The position numbers and the translations under genes were made by a program. A stretch of DNA of 64,000 nt from Heterohyrax brucei (Eukaryota; Chordata; Mammalia; Hyracoidea; Procaviidae). Of this stretch, positions 12,537 to 22,250 are shown in pieces. The notes below the pieces were generated by a model. That model was not told where the DNA came from and made no database searches. It saw only the letters and a list, made by a program, of their open reading frames with translations. Each line of letters opens with the position of its first letter. The stretch's first letter is position 1. The stretch spans positions 152,381,701 to 152,445,700 of the forward strand of contig CM053140.1 of NCBI GenBank assembly GCA_028571685.1, in the 5' to 3' direction.

Positions 12537-12690
12537 TTTTTATTTAATATGACTGAGTGAAAATGTACTTTCCCGTATAAATTTACATGCCCACCTATAT
12601 GCAGCCTCCACTACTCTCCCTATCCATTGACAGCACACTATTGCTCTCTGTTTCATACATGTCTCGACACCTCATCTATGCTGGTGTCAG
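12537..12690 (-). mobile_element. Short L1 3' UTR tail insertion
   Basis: A T-rich start, then the complement of the L1 3' terminal motif (compare the plus-strand ends at 53400-53520 and 60660-60790). It is a severely 5'-truncated L1 insertion inside L1-C. Confidence 0.75.
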
Positions 12691-12834
12691 ATGCTTCATC
12701 TTCAGTTTAACTAATTCTAAATTGCATTGCCTCAATCTTGCTCCTTTGATTTTCTATTGAATTGTCTAATTTTATAATTTAATTGTTAATCAGATCAGTT
12801 TTGCTCAACTATTCCTTACAGCTTGTTTAATTTT

Positions 12835-13038
12835 TTAGTATGGCTGTCGCAGTTTGTCTGATTTCCTTCCTAATGCCCACTGCGCTCTGAAAATTGTTCT
12901 TTTGTGCTCTGTCCTTGATAATTGCAGAATGTCTTCTTTATCTGGAAAAAACTTTAGTTCTTCATTTTGGGGACCTTCTGAGGCAATTGTGGCCTGCTTC
13001 TTTAAATGGTTAGAAATTGATTGTTGCCTGCAAGCCAT
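12835..13038 (-). pseudogene. L1 ORF1 N-terminal fragment
   Basis: The minus strand opens with MACRQQSISNHLKKQATIAS, the start of the lineage's L1 ORF1 protein; compare MAQRQQSISDHLKRQATM at 62388. ORF1p is the RNA-binding, coiled-coil nucleic-acid chaperone of the L1 particle. Only about 67 residues remain open. The coiled coil and RRM/CTD are frameshifted beyond this. Confidence 0.75.
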
Positions 13039-13073
13039 CAGAAAGTTCCTGTAATTTGTTGGATTATCATGTT

Positions 13074-13075
<2 letters not shown>

Positions 13076-13112
<37 letters not shown>
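13076..13112. repeat. (TG)n microsatellite
   Basis: About 18 TG units followed by a degenerate TGAG run, in the L1-C 5' UTR. Confidence 0.95.
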
Positions 13113-13117
<5 letters not shown>

Positions 13118-15712
13118 AGTGAGTGTCCAAATATTTTGGTTCTTTAAGGTAAATTGATTTTCACAGCCTTAAATATTCCAGTGTCCTGTCACTGGATGGT
13201 TAGATCACTGAGTACACTGTTACACATAGGCAGAGCTGCTGGCACAAGGAATCTGGCAGAACTTGTTTCTTTGCCTAATTTTGTTCTTCTCTCCAAGACC
13301 AGGAGAATAATTCAGAGCACATGCATAATACATCCCACTTCCAGATCAGATTGTGTGTCAGAATTCAGTGTCTGGTGCAGAGCAGAGAAGAGTAGAGGAA
13401 ATCCTGGAGGAAAAGGAGTAAAATTACCACATAAGAAAGATTTTTTAGTCCTTAAGTCTTTGTAGGCATTTAGCTTATGATGTTCAGCTGAAAGTCTTCT
13501 GCAGATCTGCGTGACCATCCTAAGCTCAGCTTCTCTGCTGAGACACTGCACTGCTGCTCTGCTTGGCCACCCACTATCAAACCACAGCTCTACTTGGCTG
13601 ACTGGAGTAAGTCTCTCTTCAGGGTGCAAATTTAAATCTGGCCGAGGTAGTTGTCTCTGGACCTGCCTTATCCTCCATGTCACTCAGTCTGATCTCTAGC
13701 TTTCTGCTTTATATCCAAGACTCTTCAACCTCTTTGTTTCAGATGATCTAGCCTACAGGGTACCAGCTAGGTCAAATCTGGCAGATGTTCCCTGCGTCTG
13801 AATTTTCTCTTACTTTTTCCTGCTGCTCAGTCTGACTCCTCAACTTTTTCTGTGATGTTCAAGGCTCCTAGAGTGTCACATATAATTGACTAACTTGTTT
13901 TTTCAGGTCTTGTTGTAAGGGGAACTATAGGAAGCATCTGCCTACTCTGCCAACTTGACCCTACCTCTAGCTTTTGATCTTGTAATTATGTAAATCATTT
14001 TTATATTTGCTAATTTAGTTCTCCTTTAATTTTTATTATTTGCTTTCTTCTGGTGCCAAAGTGTTTTCTTCTCTTTTTGTAATTGCTAAAGTTGAAGGGT
14101 TACTTCTTTGACATGGATGTGTGCATTTATTGAGATCAGTTGACCTCTCAGCACTGCTTTTGCTGTGTTCTGTAGGTTCTAATAGGATATTTTCATTCTC
14201 TTTTTATTCCATGAATTTCTTAGTTCTTCTATAAATCAGTAGTTTTTGAGCATGGTATTGTTCAATTTTTATGTGTTTAATGTTTTTCCTTCTTTTTTCT
14301 GTTATTGATTTCTATATTTATTGTTTTACTTTCTAAAACTATGGTTTGTAATATTTTAATAATTTGAATTTGCTTAAAGATTGTTTTTTGGCCTAATGTA
14401 ATAGGACAGTTCTTGAGAATGTTCCGTGTGCATTAGAAAAGAAAGTATACTTGGCTTCTTTTGGGTGTAGTATTCTGTATTTATCAGTGGGGTCAAATTG
14501 GCTGTAAACAGTACATGGATGAGTTATGCCTTTTATCCATCTGTCACTCTCCATCTCTTTATTGGTTCATATATTCCATTTATATTCAGCATGATTATTG
14601 ATAAGCATGAGTTTAGTGCTGTTGTTTTGATTCTTTTTTTGTATTAGAAACAATTCCTTGATTCTGTTTGCTTTTCTGTTCTGAGTCTATTTTCTTTATT
14701 GTTTTCTTTACCTCTTTTTTTATAATGTGATGGCTTTGTATGTTCTGCAACTAGGTGTTTTACTTTATTGTTTTAGTTTTTTTCAATCATAAAATTGATA
14801 GTTTCCTTTGTGGTTACATTAATATTTACTCCTATTTTTCCTAAATTTAAAGCAGTCCTTAATTTCTTTACATCACTTTGACTTCCTCCCCATATGAAAA
14901 ATCTATCACTACATTTTCTTTCAAGTCTCTGCTTTCTAATGTTTACACAATGGTATTTCTGTTTCCCAATTTTCTATATCCTTTGATTTATTTTTGTGAT
15001 TCCCCTATTTGAATTGATATGCAGTTACTCTGTACTATGTTCTAGACTTGTATTGTTACCTTATGTTACCAATTTTCTAAGCAAAGGAGATTTTTTGTTT
15101 TTTTTTTTTTAATTTTGGTTTTGTTTCTGAAATTCCCTTAATTTCTGTTTATCTGGAAATGTTCTAATTTTTTCGTCATATTTGAGGGACAGTTTTGCTG
15201 GATACACAGTTGTTGGGTGGCAACTATTTTCCTTCAAGGCTTTGTATACATGATTTCTTTGCCTTTTTGCTTTCATCTTTTCTACTGCATAGTCTGAGGT
15301 TAACTTTGTTGCTTTTCCTTTATATAGCTAATTTTCATTTATTCCTAGCCACTTGCACAATTGTCTCCTTATCTTCAATTTTTGCAAGTTTTATTATAAC
15401 ATGTCCCGGTGTGCTTCTTTTGGAATCTACCTTGTTTGTAGTTTGATGACCATCTTGGATAGATATCTTCTTGTATTTTATGATATCAGGGAAGTTTTCT
15501 GTTAACAAGCCTTCCACAATTCTCTCCGTATTTTGTGATCTCTGCTTATTCTGGTACTCCAGTCACTGATAGATTACTTATCTTGATAGAATATTGCATA
15601 ATTCTTACTGTTTTTTGATTTAGCTTAGTTCTTTTATCTGATTTTTCCTCAAATATGTTGGCATAATGTGCTTTATGTACAGTCTCACTAATTTGACCTT
15701 CTATTGCCTCAG

Positions 15713-15901
15713 TTATACAATTTTGCCTTCTGTTGAGTTGTCTAATTTTGTAATTTTATTATTAATTTCTTGAATAGCTAGTTCTTGTTTCTGTATGCTT
15801 TTTTGCACTCTGTTCAATTTCTCATCATGCTCTGATACATTTTGCTTAATTTTCTTCCTGATCTCTTGAAGTACTTCATATGTCAATCTTTTGTATTCCA
15901 C
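15713..15901 (-). pseudogene. L1 ORF1 coiled-coil fragment
   Basis: A 62-codon minus-strand frame, strongly charged and heptad-like (KLNRVQKSIQKQELAIQ, then INNKITKLDN). It fits the ORF1p coiled coil that drives trimerisation. It is part of L1-D and is not an independent gene. Confidence 0.65.
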
Positions 15902-16469
15902 CTCTGATAATTACAGAAAATCTTTTTCCTCTGGAAAATTTGAATTTTTGTTTTGGAGGTTTTCTGAAGTCATTTCAGTCTGCATCTTTCAGTGATTTGA
16001 AACTGACTCTTGTCTTTGAGCCATCAGTCAGTTGTATTTATTTATTTTATGTCTGCCTACTGTATTCAAGCCTCTTGTTTTATTTTGTGTTTAAAAGTGC
16101 AAATAGGCTAGTCATGTGTGATAGTATGATTGTTGTTGTTTTTGAAACTCTAATGTCCTGTAATCAGGTGATTAAAGCTGTTACTAAATATGGGAGCCTA
16201 AAAGTCCACTTCCTTTTTTTTTAATATGGATTCAGTTCAGATGTCTAGGTAGTGAGTCACCAAGTGTGTGGTGCAGGCTCCCACCTACTGTTCTAGATGA
16301 GCAGGGGTGATTGATGTAGGCACAGTCATCTGGCTGCAGCTGCTGTGAAAGAAGTTTGCTAACAGCCCTCCCTGAGTGTCTGTGGGGATATCTTGTCCCC
16401 TTAGGTCTGAATCCAGATGAAGCAACAGTTTCTACACTGAAGTTCCAGCTCAGGGGAGTCAGTAGAGTT

Positions 16470-16500
16470 TATTTATTATTATTATTATTATTTTTTTTGC
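16470..16500. repeat. (ATT)n and T run
   Basis: A short ATT microsatellite followed by T8, in the L1-D 5' UTR. Confidence 0.9.
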
Positions 16501-17025
16501 CCTGTCTGTCAAATTGTTCCCTGTCCAAAACTCAGAGAATGACTCAAGAAAGACTTAAGGAGTGCTACTTCCAGCTCAGTTACTGTTTCAGAAGCCATAG
16601 CCACCTGTAGTACAGAGAAGGGTGGTAGAAATGCTGGGAGAAGGGAGAGAAGTTTATCTCACAGGACAGATTCAGAACCTTGTGTGATAGTTATACTCAA
16701 AGATTTAGCTTCTGACAATCTTCTATTGTTTTTCTCTGGTTCTGGAAGTGCAAGTAGATTCTCTGGTTAGTTTTTCCTGCTGGGAAGCTGTTTTTCAACC
16801 ACCACACTTAGCTCATCACACTGGGAGTAGCCATTTCTTGGTGATCTGGTCTAGTGAATCCTACTCTCCTTTTCCCATTGTTCAGTCCAATTTCTCAACT
16901 TTCTGTTTGATGGTCTAGGCTCCTAAGATACCATATGCAATGTGTTCATTTGTTATTTTGGTTCTTCGTTATTGAAAAGATCAGAGGAAGCATCTAAGTA
17001 CCCTGGCATCTTGGCCTGGCATGCA

Positions 17026-18550
17026 AGTGAAGACTTTAACCAACTTTTCCAGTCTGAAACTGATTAAAAAAGAAATCAAGATATATTGATAATTACTAGT
17101 CAGTAGTTGGAAACAGAGAAGGATCACAACCTGGAAAGTATTGCCTTGGTAATAACAAGGAAAATATGGCCTTGGTGATAGAAAAGACTCTGTAGAGGGT
17201 GTTCTAGAATTTTGCAAGACCAATGACTTCTTTGGTACTTTCTAGAAACACCTCTAAATATAGAAATATTGACAGTTAACACTGAAACATCAAATGGAAA
17301 AAAATGCCTACTAGTTCTTGTACTGAATAGAAAATGGATTTGGAGGTAGGTCACTGTAACACAATGATTTTTTTTTTCCGTGTAATATAGAACAAGGCAA
17401 AATGTTACAAAGATATGTACAAAGACCTGGTGTTAGAAAACCAGAAGAGAAGAACACGCTCAGTATTTCAAATGCTGAAAAAAATAACAAAATAATTGAA
17501 GCCTCAAGTTACAGTAGTGAGGGAATCTGTGGGCAAAATACTGAACAACGTAGGAAGGATCAAAATAAAACAGAAAGAATGTGTAGAGTCAATGTAATAA
17601 AAAAATCTTGACATTAAATCATTTCAGAAGGTAGCATATGATCAAGAACTTACGGTACTGCAGAAAGGAATTCAGACTTTACTGAAGACATTGGTGAAAA
17701 ACAAGGCTCCAGGAATTAACTGAATAGCAATTGAAATGTTTCAAGAAACATGCATAATGTGGAAGTACTCACTTGTCTATGGCAAGAAATTTGGGTGATA
17801 GCTACCTGACCAACAGACTGGAAGAGATTCATATTTATGGCCATTCCCAACTAAAATGATCCAACTGAATGTAGAAATGATCAGATATATTAATATCACA
17901 AGCAAATAAAATTTTGCTGAAGGTCATTAAAAAAATAGTTGCAGCAGTGCACCCACAGGGAATGGCCAGAAACTTGAGCAGGGTTCAGAGTATAATGTGG
18001 AACTATGAACAGCATTGCTGATGTTAAATACATCCTGACTAATAGCAGAGATTAACAGAAAGATGTCTGCACATTTTTCATTGGTTGTGCAAAGGCATTT
18101 GACTATGTGGATCATGACAAATTATGGATAGCTTTGTAGAGAATGGGAGTTCCATGAGACTCAACTATGTTCATGAGGAATCTGTACATTGATCAAGACA
18201 TAATTGTTTAAACAGAATAAGGAGATACTATGTGGGTTAAAGGAGTACATCACAGTTATATTCTTTTACCACACTATGCAGTCTGTGATGAGTAAATAAT
18301 CCAAGAAGTTGATCTTCATGAAAAATGTAGTATCAAGATTAAGAGAAACTTTTCAGCAACCTGAGACATACAGATGACACAATCTTGCTGATGAAAGTGA
18401 AGAAGGATTGAAGCACTTACTGATAAAGAACAACTTCAGTATGAATGATACTTCAATATAAAGAAAACAAAAGTCTTCAAAACTGAACCAGTAAGGAACA
18501 TTATGACTAATGGAGAAAAGATTGAAATTATCAAGGATTTTTATTTGACT
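17026..18550 (+). pseudogene. RTE R2 endonuclease and RT relic
   Basis: A continuation of RTE R2 after the L1 insertions. An endonuclease-like segment is seen near 17150-17250 (GLGDRK then FCKTNDFF in broken frame). An RT segment near 18090-18150 reads like 'AFDYVDHDKLW' followed by a stop. Many frameshifts and an in-frame TAG mark it as dead. An RTE polyprotein would be about 1000 residues; the longest open run here is well under 100. Confidence 0.75.
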
Positions 18551-18565
18551 TGGATCCACAATAAA

Positions 18566-18719
18566 CCCTGGTGGTGCAGTGGGTTAAGTGCTACCACTGC
18601 TAACCAGAAGGTCAGCAGTTCAAATCCACCAGGCATTCCTTGAATACTCTGGGAGTCAGTTCTACCCTGGCCCCTAGGTTTGCCATGAGTCAGATCCGAC
18701 TGGACGGTACTTGGCTGGC
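18566..18719 (+). mobile_element. AfroSINE-type SINE with perfect 15-bp TSD
   Basis: A SINE with a well-kept tRNA-like head ('ggtggtgcagtgggttaagtg', B-box-like 'cagttcaaatcc') inserted in RTE R2. The flanks 18551-18565 and 18720-18734 are both TGGATCCACAATAAA. The perfect duplication marks it as one of the younger insertions here. Confidence 0.93.
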
Positions 18720-18734
18720 TGGATCCACAATAAA

Positions 18735-18797
18735 ACACCATGGAGGTAGCAGTCAAGAAATTAAAAATTAAAGTTTGAAAATTAAAAGATTAGATAG
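18735..18797 (+). mobile_element. RTE R2, short middle piece
   Basis: A few tens of bases continue RTE R2 between the SINE target duplication and the L1 3' UTR that follows. Confidence 0.6.
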
Positions 18798-19699
18798 TAT
18801 ATAGGAATTGGCTTCAGTGAGGGAAGGGGCAGCACACAGTAGAAGGAGATTAACACTGATAGACTACACCAAAGCTAAGAGGCTTCCTAAATGTAACAGA
18901 ACATGTTGAAGGTCAGAGTAGCAGGTCCAGGGATGTGAGGATCATAGTTTCAGGGTGACATCTGAGTCATCTGGCTCAACAGATTTTTTTTTTTTTTTGG
19001 AAAATGTTCTTCATCCTATCTCAGTGAGTGGTGTCTGTGGTCTTAAAAGCTAGCAAGCAACCATCTAAGTAGAGTCAACTGGACACAATCCACCTGAAGC
19101 TGAGAAGAATGAAGGACATCAAAGACATGAGGAAAATATGAGCCCAGAAGACAGAAGGGGCCATATGATCAGGAAACTATCTCGACACGAGACCGGAAGA
19201 AGACGGTAGGCAACCATCAGCAATGACTGTCCTGACACGGAACACAATGTAGATTTCCCGATGTAGCAGGAGAAAAATGGGTGTACAGATCTCGAGCTCT
19301 ATTAAAAATGCCAGGTATGAAGGCCCAACATCCTGGCCAGTCCTCTGATGACATGGACCGCAGACTCTCTGCTAGCCTACAGATGGAAACAGTACCAAAA
19401 CCAATTTTCCAAACAAAGACTGGACTGGACTGTAAGACATATTTATAGAGCAATGCTGGTGAAGTGCATAATTCTCGGCTTAAATATGTATATGAGGCTT
19501 TTGGAATAGCTCCTGTCAAGAGGTGTGCTTGCCGCATGAAGACTAGGGGACTGATTTGGTTGAATGAATATAGAAAGAACAGAGTGGAAAGGAGGAGTGT
19601 GCTGTCACAGGGTTGAGTGAGCACTTGGAATTGCATAGCAATGTGTGTTTTATATGAATTGTAAACTTTCATTTAAAGCCAATAAAATATTTTAAAAAG
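18798..19699 (+). mobile_element. L1 3' UTR (5'-truncated L1)
   Basis: About 0.9 kb of lineage-specific L1 3' UTR, with an AATAAA signal at 19681 and a weak A-rich tail. It matches 28200-29171 in outline. It carries none of ORF2. It splits RTE R2, which resumes at about 19700. Confidence 0.75.
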
Positions 19700-20250
19700 T
19701 CAAATGATGCATTATTTTGGTCAAGTGCACTGCAAAAGACCCCCTTAAAGTATTAAAAAGCAAGCATGTCACTTTAAGGACTAAGGTGCACCTGACCCAA
19801 GCCATAGTGTTTTCAATTGCTTCATATTCATAGGAAAGCTGGGCAACGAATAAGGAAGACTGAAGAAGAATTGATGCTCTTGAGTTACGATGTTGGTGAA
19901 GGATGTTGAATATATCTTGGACTGCCAGAAGAATGAACAATTCTGTTTTTTAAAAAGCAGAGCAAAAATATTTCTTAGAGGTGAGGCGAGTGAGACATTG
20001 TCTCATGTATTTTTGACAGGTTATCAGCAAAGTCCAGTCTCTGGAGAAGGACATTATGACTGGTAGAATAGAGGATCAGCAAAAATGAGGAAGACTCTCA
20101 AAGAGATGGATTATCACAGTGGCTGCAGCCATAGGCTCAAGCATAGCAACAATCGTGAGGATGGTGCAGGACTGGTCATTGTTTCATTCCATTGTATGTG
20201 GCTGCTGTGAGTTGTAACAGACTCAGTAGCACCTAACAACACCTTATACC
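19700..20250 (+). mobile_element. RTE R2, 3' end
   Basis: The terminal part of RTE R2, including the conserved tail 'ggagaaggacattatgac' and the end 'gactcagtagcacctaacaac'. The last roughly 40 bp resemble the AfroSINE tail (18680-18705). Compare 24885-25510, 30092-30470 and 45047-45265. Confidence 0.85.
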
Positions 20251-20309
20251 AAACTTAACATCTTTTTAATTTCAAACAATTGTAAACAACATCATGAGAG
20301 GCAAGATCT

Positions 20310-20990
20310 TTTTTTCAATTGTGATTAAGTGAAAGTATAAAATCCAATTTAATTTTGCATACCTGCCTATATGCTCCTCCTTCTGTTCTCTTTGTCCTGT
20401 GATAGCATGCTCCTCCTTCTCATTCTATGCATGGTGAATCCTCTTAACAAGCTCCTGTCCCCTCCTCTTCACCCTCTCCTCTCCCATCTAAAAAGAGACC
20501 AGTAGGACAGCATCCTATAGATGCATAGAACCATAAGGTACACACAATATATTGTCACATTGTATCCTTGAGTTTAGTCCATTTTTGTCCTAAGAGTTAA
20601 CCTCAGTAGTGTTTTCTGGTCAGGAAAAGCAGCAGGTCTAGTGGCCACACTCCAAGGGCATCCAACAGGCTGTCAGACCATCAATTGTGGTCTTTTAGTA
20701 GAGTTCTCAGGGTGTGTGCCTCTTTTTGTCATGTTGCTGCAGGAACTTAACATTGTGTGCCCCATCATGGCTGTCTTTGGTGGTGGCCGGGCACCATCTG
20801 GTTCTTCTGGTCACATGTTGATACAGTCTGCCATTCACTTGGGTTCTTCTGTCTCCTGAGCTCTTTTTTCCTTGTGTCTTTGTTTTTCTTAGTGATCACC
20901 TATTCCAGATGAATTGAGACCACTTGGTGTACCTCAGATGGTAGCTGAGAGGCAAGCTTTTTACTTTCTGAAAGTCTGGTTCTTTAAAAT
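20310..20990 (-). mobile_element. L1 3' UTR fragment
   Basis: Minus-strand L1 3' UTR starting from a T-rich tail. It closely parallels 33304-34000 of L1-I ('gtggtggc.gggcaccatctggttcttctggtca'). It is 5'-truncated and has no ORF2. Confidence 0.8.
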
Positions 20991-21084
20991 ATCTAGGTAA
21001 GATTTCATTATAGATTTTTTACACTTAATTATACTTTTTTACACTGAAAACACATGTGTAAGACAAAAGGTCAAATTTATGTGT

Positions 21085-21150
21085 GTGTAGCTTTAGGGTC
21101 ACCAGTGAGTCAGAATTTATTTGAAGGCCATGTGCCTAGTTTGGTTTTTT
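21085..21150 (+). mobile_element. SINE 3' tail fragment
   Basis: A degenerate AfroSINE tail ('agggtcaccagtgagtcagaa', then T-rich). The head is missing or unrecognisable. Confidence 0.5.
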
Positions 21151-21379
21151 TTTTGTATATGGAAAAAACTGAGACCCAGAGCTGTCTTATCTTTCTGGGT
21201 CTTGAAAGATTTCTCCCTTTGACAGGACAAATACCTGCCAATTTCCTACTGCTCTGTATTAATGGAAAATAAAGTTTTCCTTCTGTGACAAGTTTATGCC
21301 TTACACAGGTTCCACTTATCACAAGTTTTAGTCTGTATGTTTACAGGTACATATGCACATAAATACATTTTTATATTTA

Positions 21380-21928
21380 TAGACTGGTTGACAATTAAGT
21401 CCATAAACTTAATTGTTCTAAGTGCTACATATTTCACCACTGAATACCACTATGGTCACTTTCGAAGTACTCCCATTGGGAAGCTATGCACCAGCACCAG
21501 TGCCTAGTCTACCCTTCAAAGCAATTTTGGACCTCTTTCTGGAGTGCCCATTGCATACAGTGGCACAGTGGCAAGTTTGCCAACTTAACTGCATAATTGT
21601 CTGTGAGGCAGGTTTTAGCCACTAAACAAATAACTGTGTTAGAACAACTAATCTGGCCTCCAGTGACATTTTCTTTATGGGAATATAAAGGACATACTGA
21701 AAGGAAGACATTTTGATGACATTCAGGACATCAACAGTGAAACCATGACAGCTCTGATAGTCGTTCTGGAAAAAGAGTTCCAAAAATGCTTTGAAGGGTA
21801 AATTAGGTGTTAGTGTTATGGCATAGCTTCCCAAGGGGGTACTGCAAAGGTGATAGTAGTCATGTTCTACAGTGAGGTATATAGCCTTTTTCTAAGATCA
21901 GTTTGTGAACGTAATTGGCAGTCTTCAG
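21380..21928 (+). mobile_element. Mariner-type MITE, copy 2
   Basis: The same MITE as 7500-8060 in the opposite orientation. The transposase C-terminal relic reads on the plus strand near 21690-21800 (HFDDIQDIN, EKEFQKCFEG). The inverted arms are at both ends. The central junction (complement of 'ctgcctcacagacaattatgc') is the same as in the other copies. The ends are less well preserved, so limits are accurate to about 10 bp. Confidence 0.8.
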
Positions 21929-22096
21929 ATGCATACGTATGTATATATATGTAAGTAGTCCTCTACTTACAATGAGTTTACATTCTGATGGTTCTGCTGT
22001 AAGTTGGTTCTGACGTAGCATCAGATACTTTGTCTCATTATTATTGCCTTTTATTATGAGTGTATTCATAAATCTTACCTTTATTTGTGAGAAACA

Positions 22097-22250
22097 TTAC
22101 GTATACGTCTCATCCTCCCAACAGTCTCTTTTACCCTCCTTTCCACCCACTCTCCTTCCTCACAGAGCAGTGGAAGCTGCATAGAGGTGGGCATGTAAAT
22201 TTATACAGGAATGTACATTTTCACTCAGTCATAACAAAAAAAGAAACGTT
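22097..22250. mobile_element. Very short L1 tail with inverted 5' part
   Basis: The first about 60 bp match the complement of the L1 3' UTR ('gtctcatcctcccaacagtc', as at 32127). The next about 85 bp match it in direct orientation, ending 'cattttcactcagtcataac' plus an A tail. This head inversion is the signature of twin-primed L1 integration. Confidence 0.7.

Larger units (their letters stand above)
11536..13969 (-). mobile_element. L1-C 5' region: spacer, ORF1 and 5' UTR
   Basis: Minus-strand L1 text running from the spacer through ORF1 to the 5' end. The 5' terminus complements 'gccaacttgaccctacctc' at about 13950-13969. ORF1 is recognisable at its start (next entry) but degenerate elsewhere. 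A short L1 3' UTR piece has landed at 12537-12690. A second, different L1 5' region (L1-D) follows immediately, giving two 5' regions in tandem. Confidence 0.7.
13970..17022 (-). mobile_element. L1-D 5' part: endonuclease, spacer, ORF1, 5' UTR
   Basis: Minus-strand L1 from the middle of ORF2 (endonuclease/RT boundary) to the 5' terminus near 17022. A coiled-coil ORF1 segment is visible at 15713-15901 on the minus strand (EIRKKIKQNVSEHDEKLNR). RTE R2 resumes at about 17026. The left edge falls within about 20 bp of the ORF2 position at which L1-A breaks off at 8247. Confidence 0.75.

Noticed and set aside
13312..13683. 123-codon open frame on the minus strand
   Set aside because: It lies in the L1-C 5' UTR. 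No known ORF0-like or other protein motif is visible and the overlapping opposite-strand frames are equally long.
19217..19672. 151-codon open frame on the minus strand
   Set aside because: It is antisense to an L1 3' UTR (18798-19699), has no domain signature, and is not kept in the related 3' UTR at 28141-29171.
21930..22080. Possible DNA transposon fragment ('gtcctctacttacaatgag')
   Set aside because: It resembles a widespread 'aacttacgatgg'-type element from memory, but it is too short and diverged to assign.
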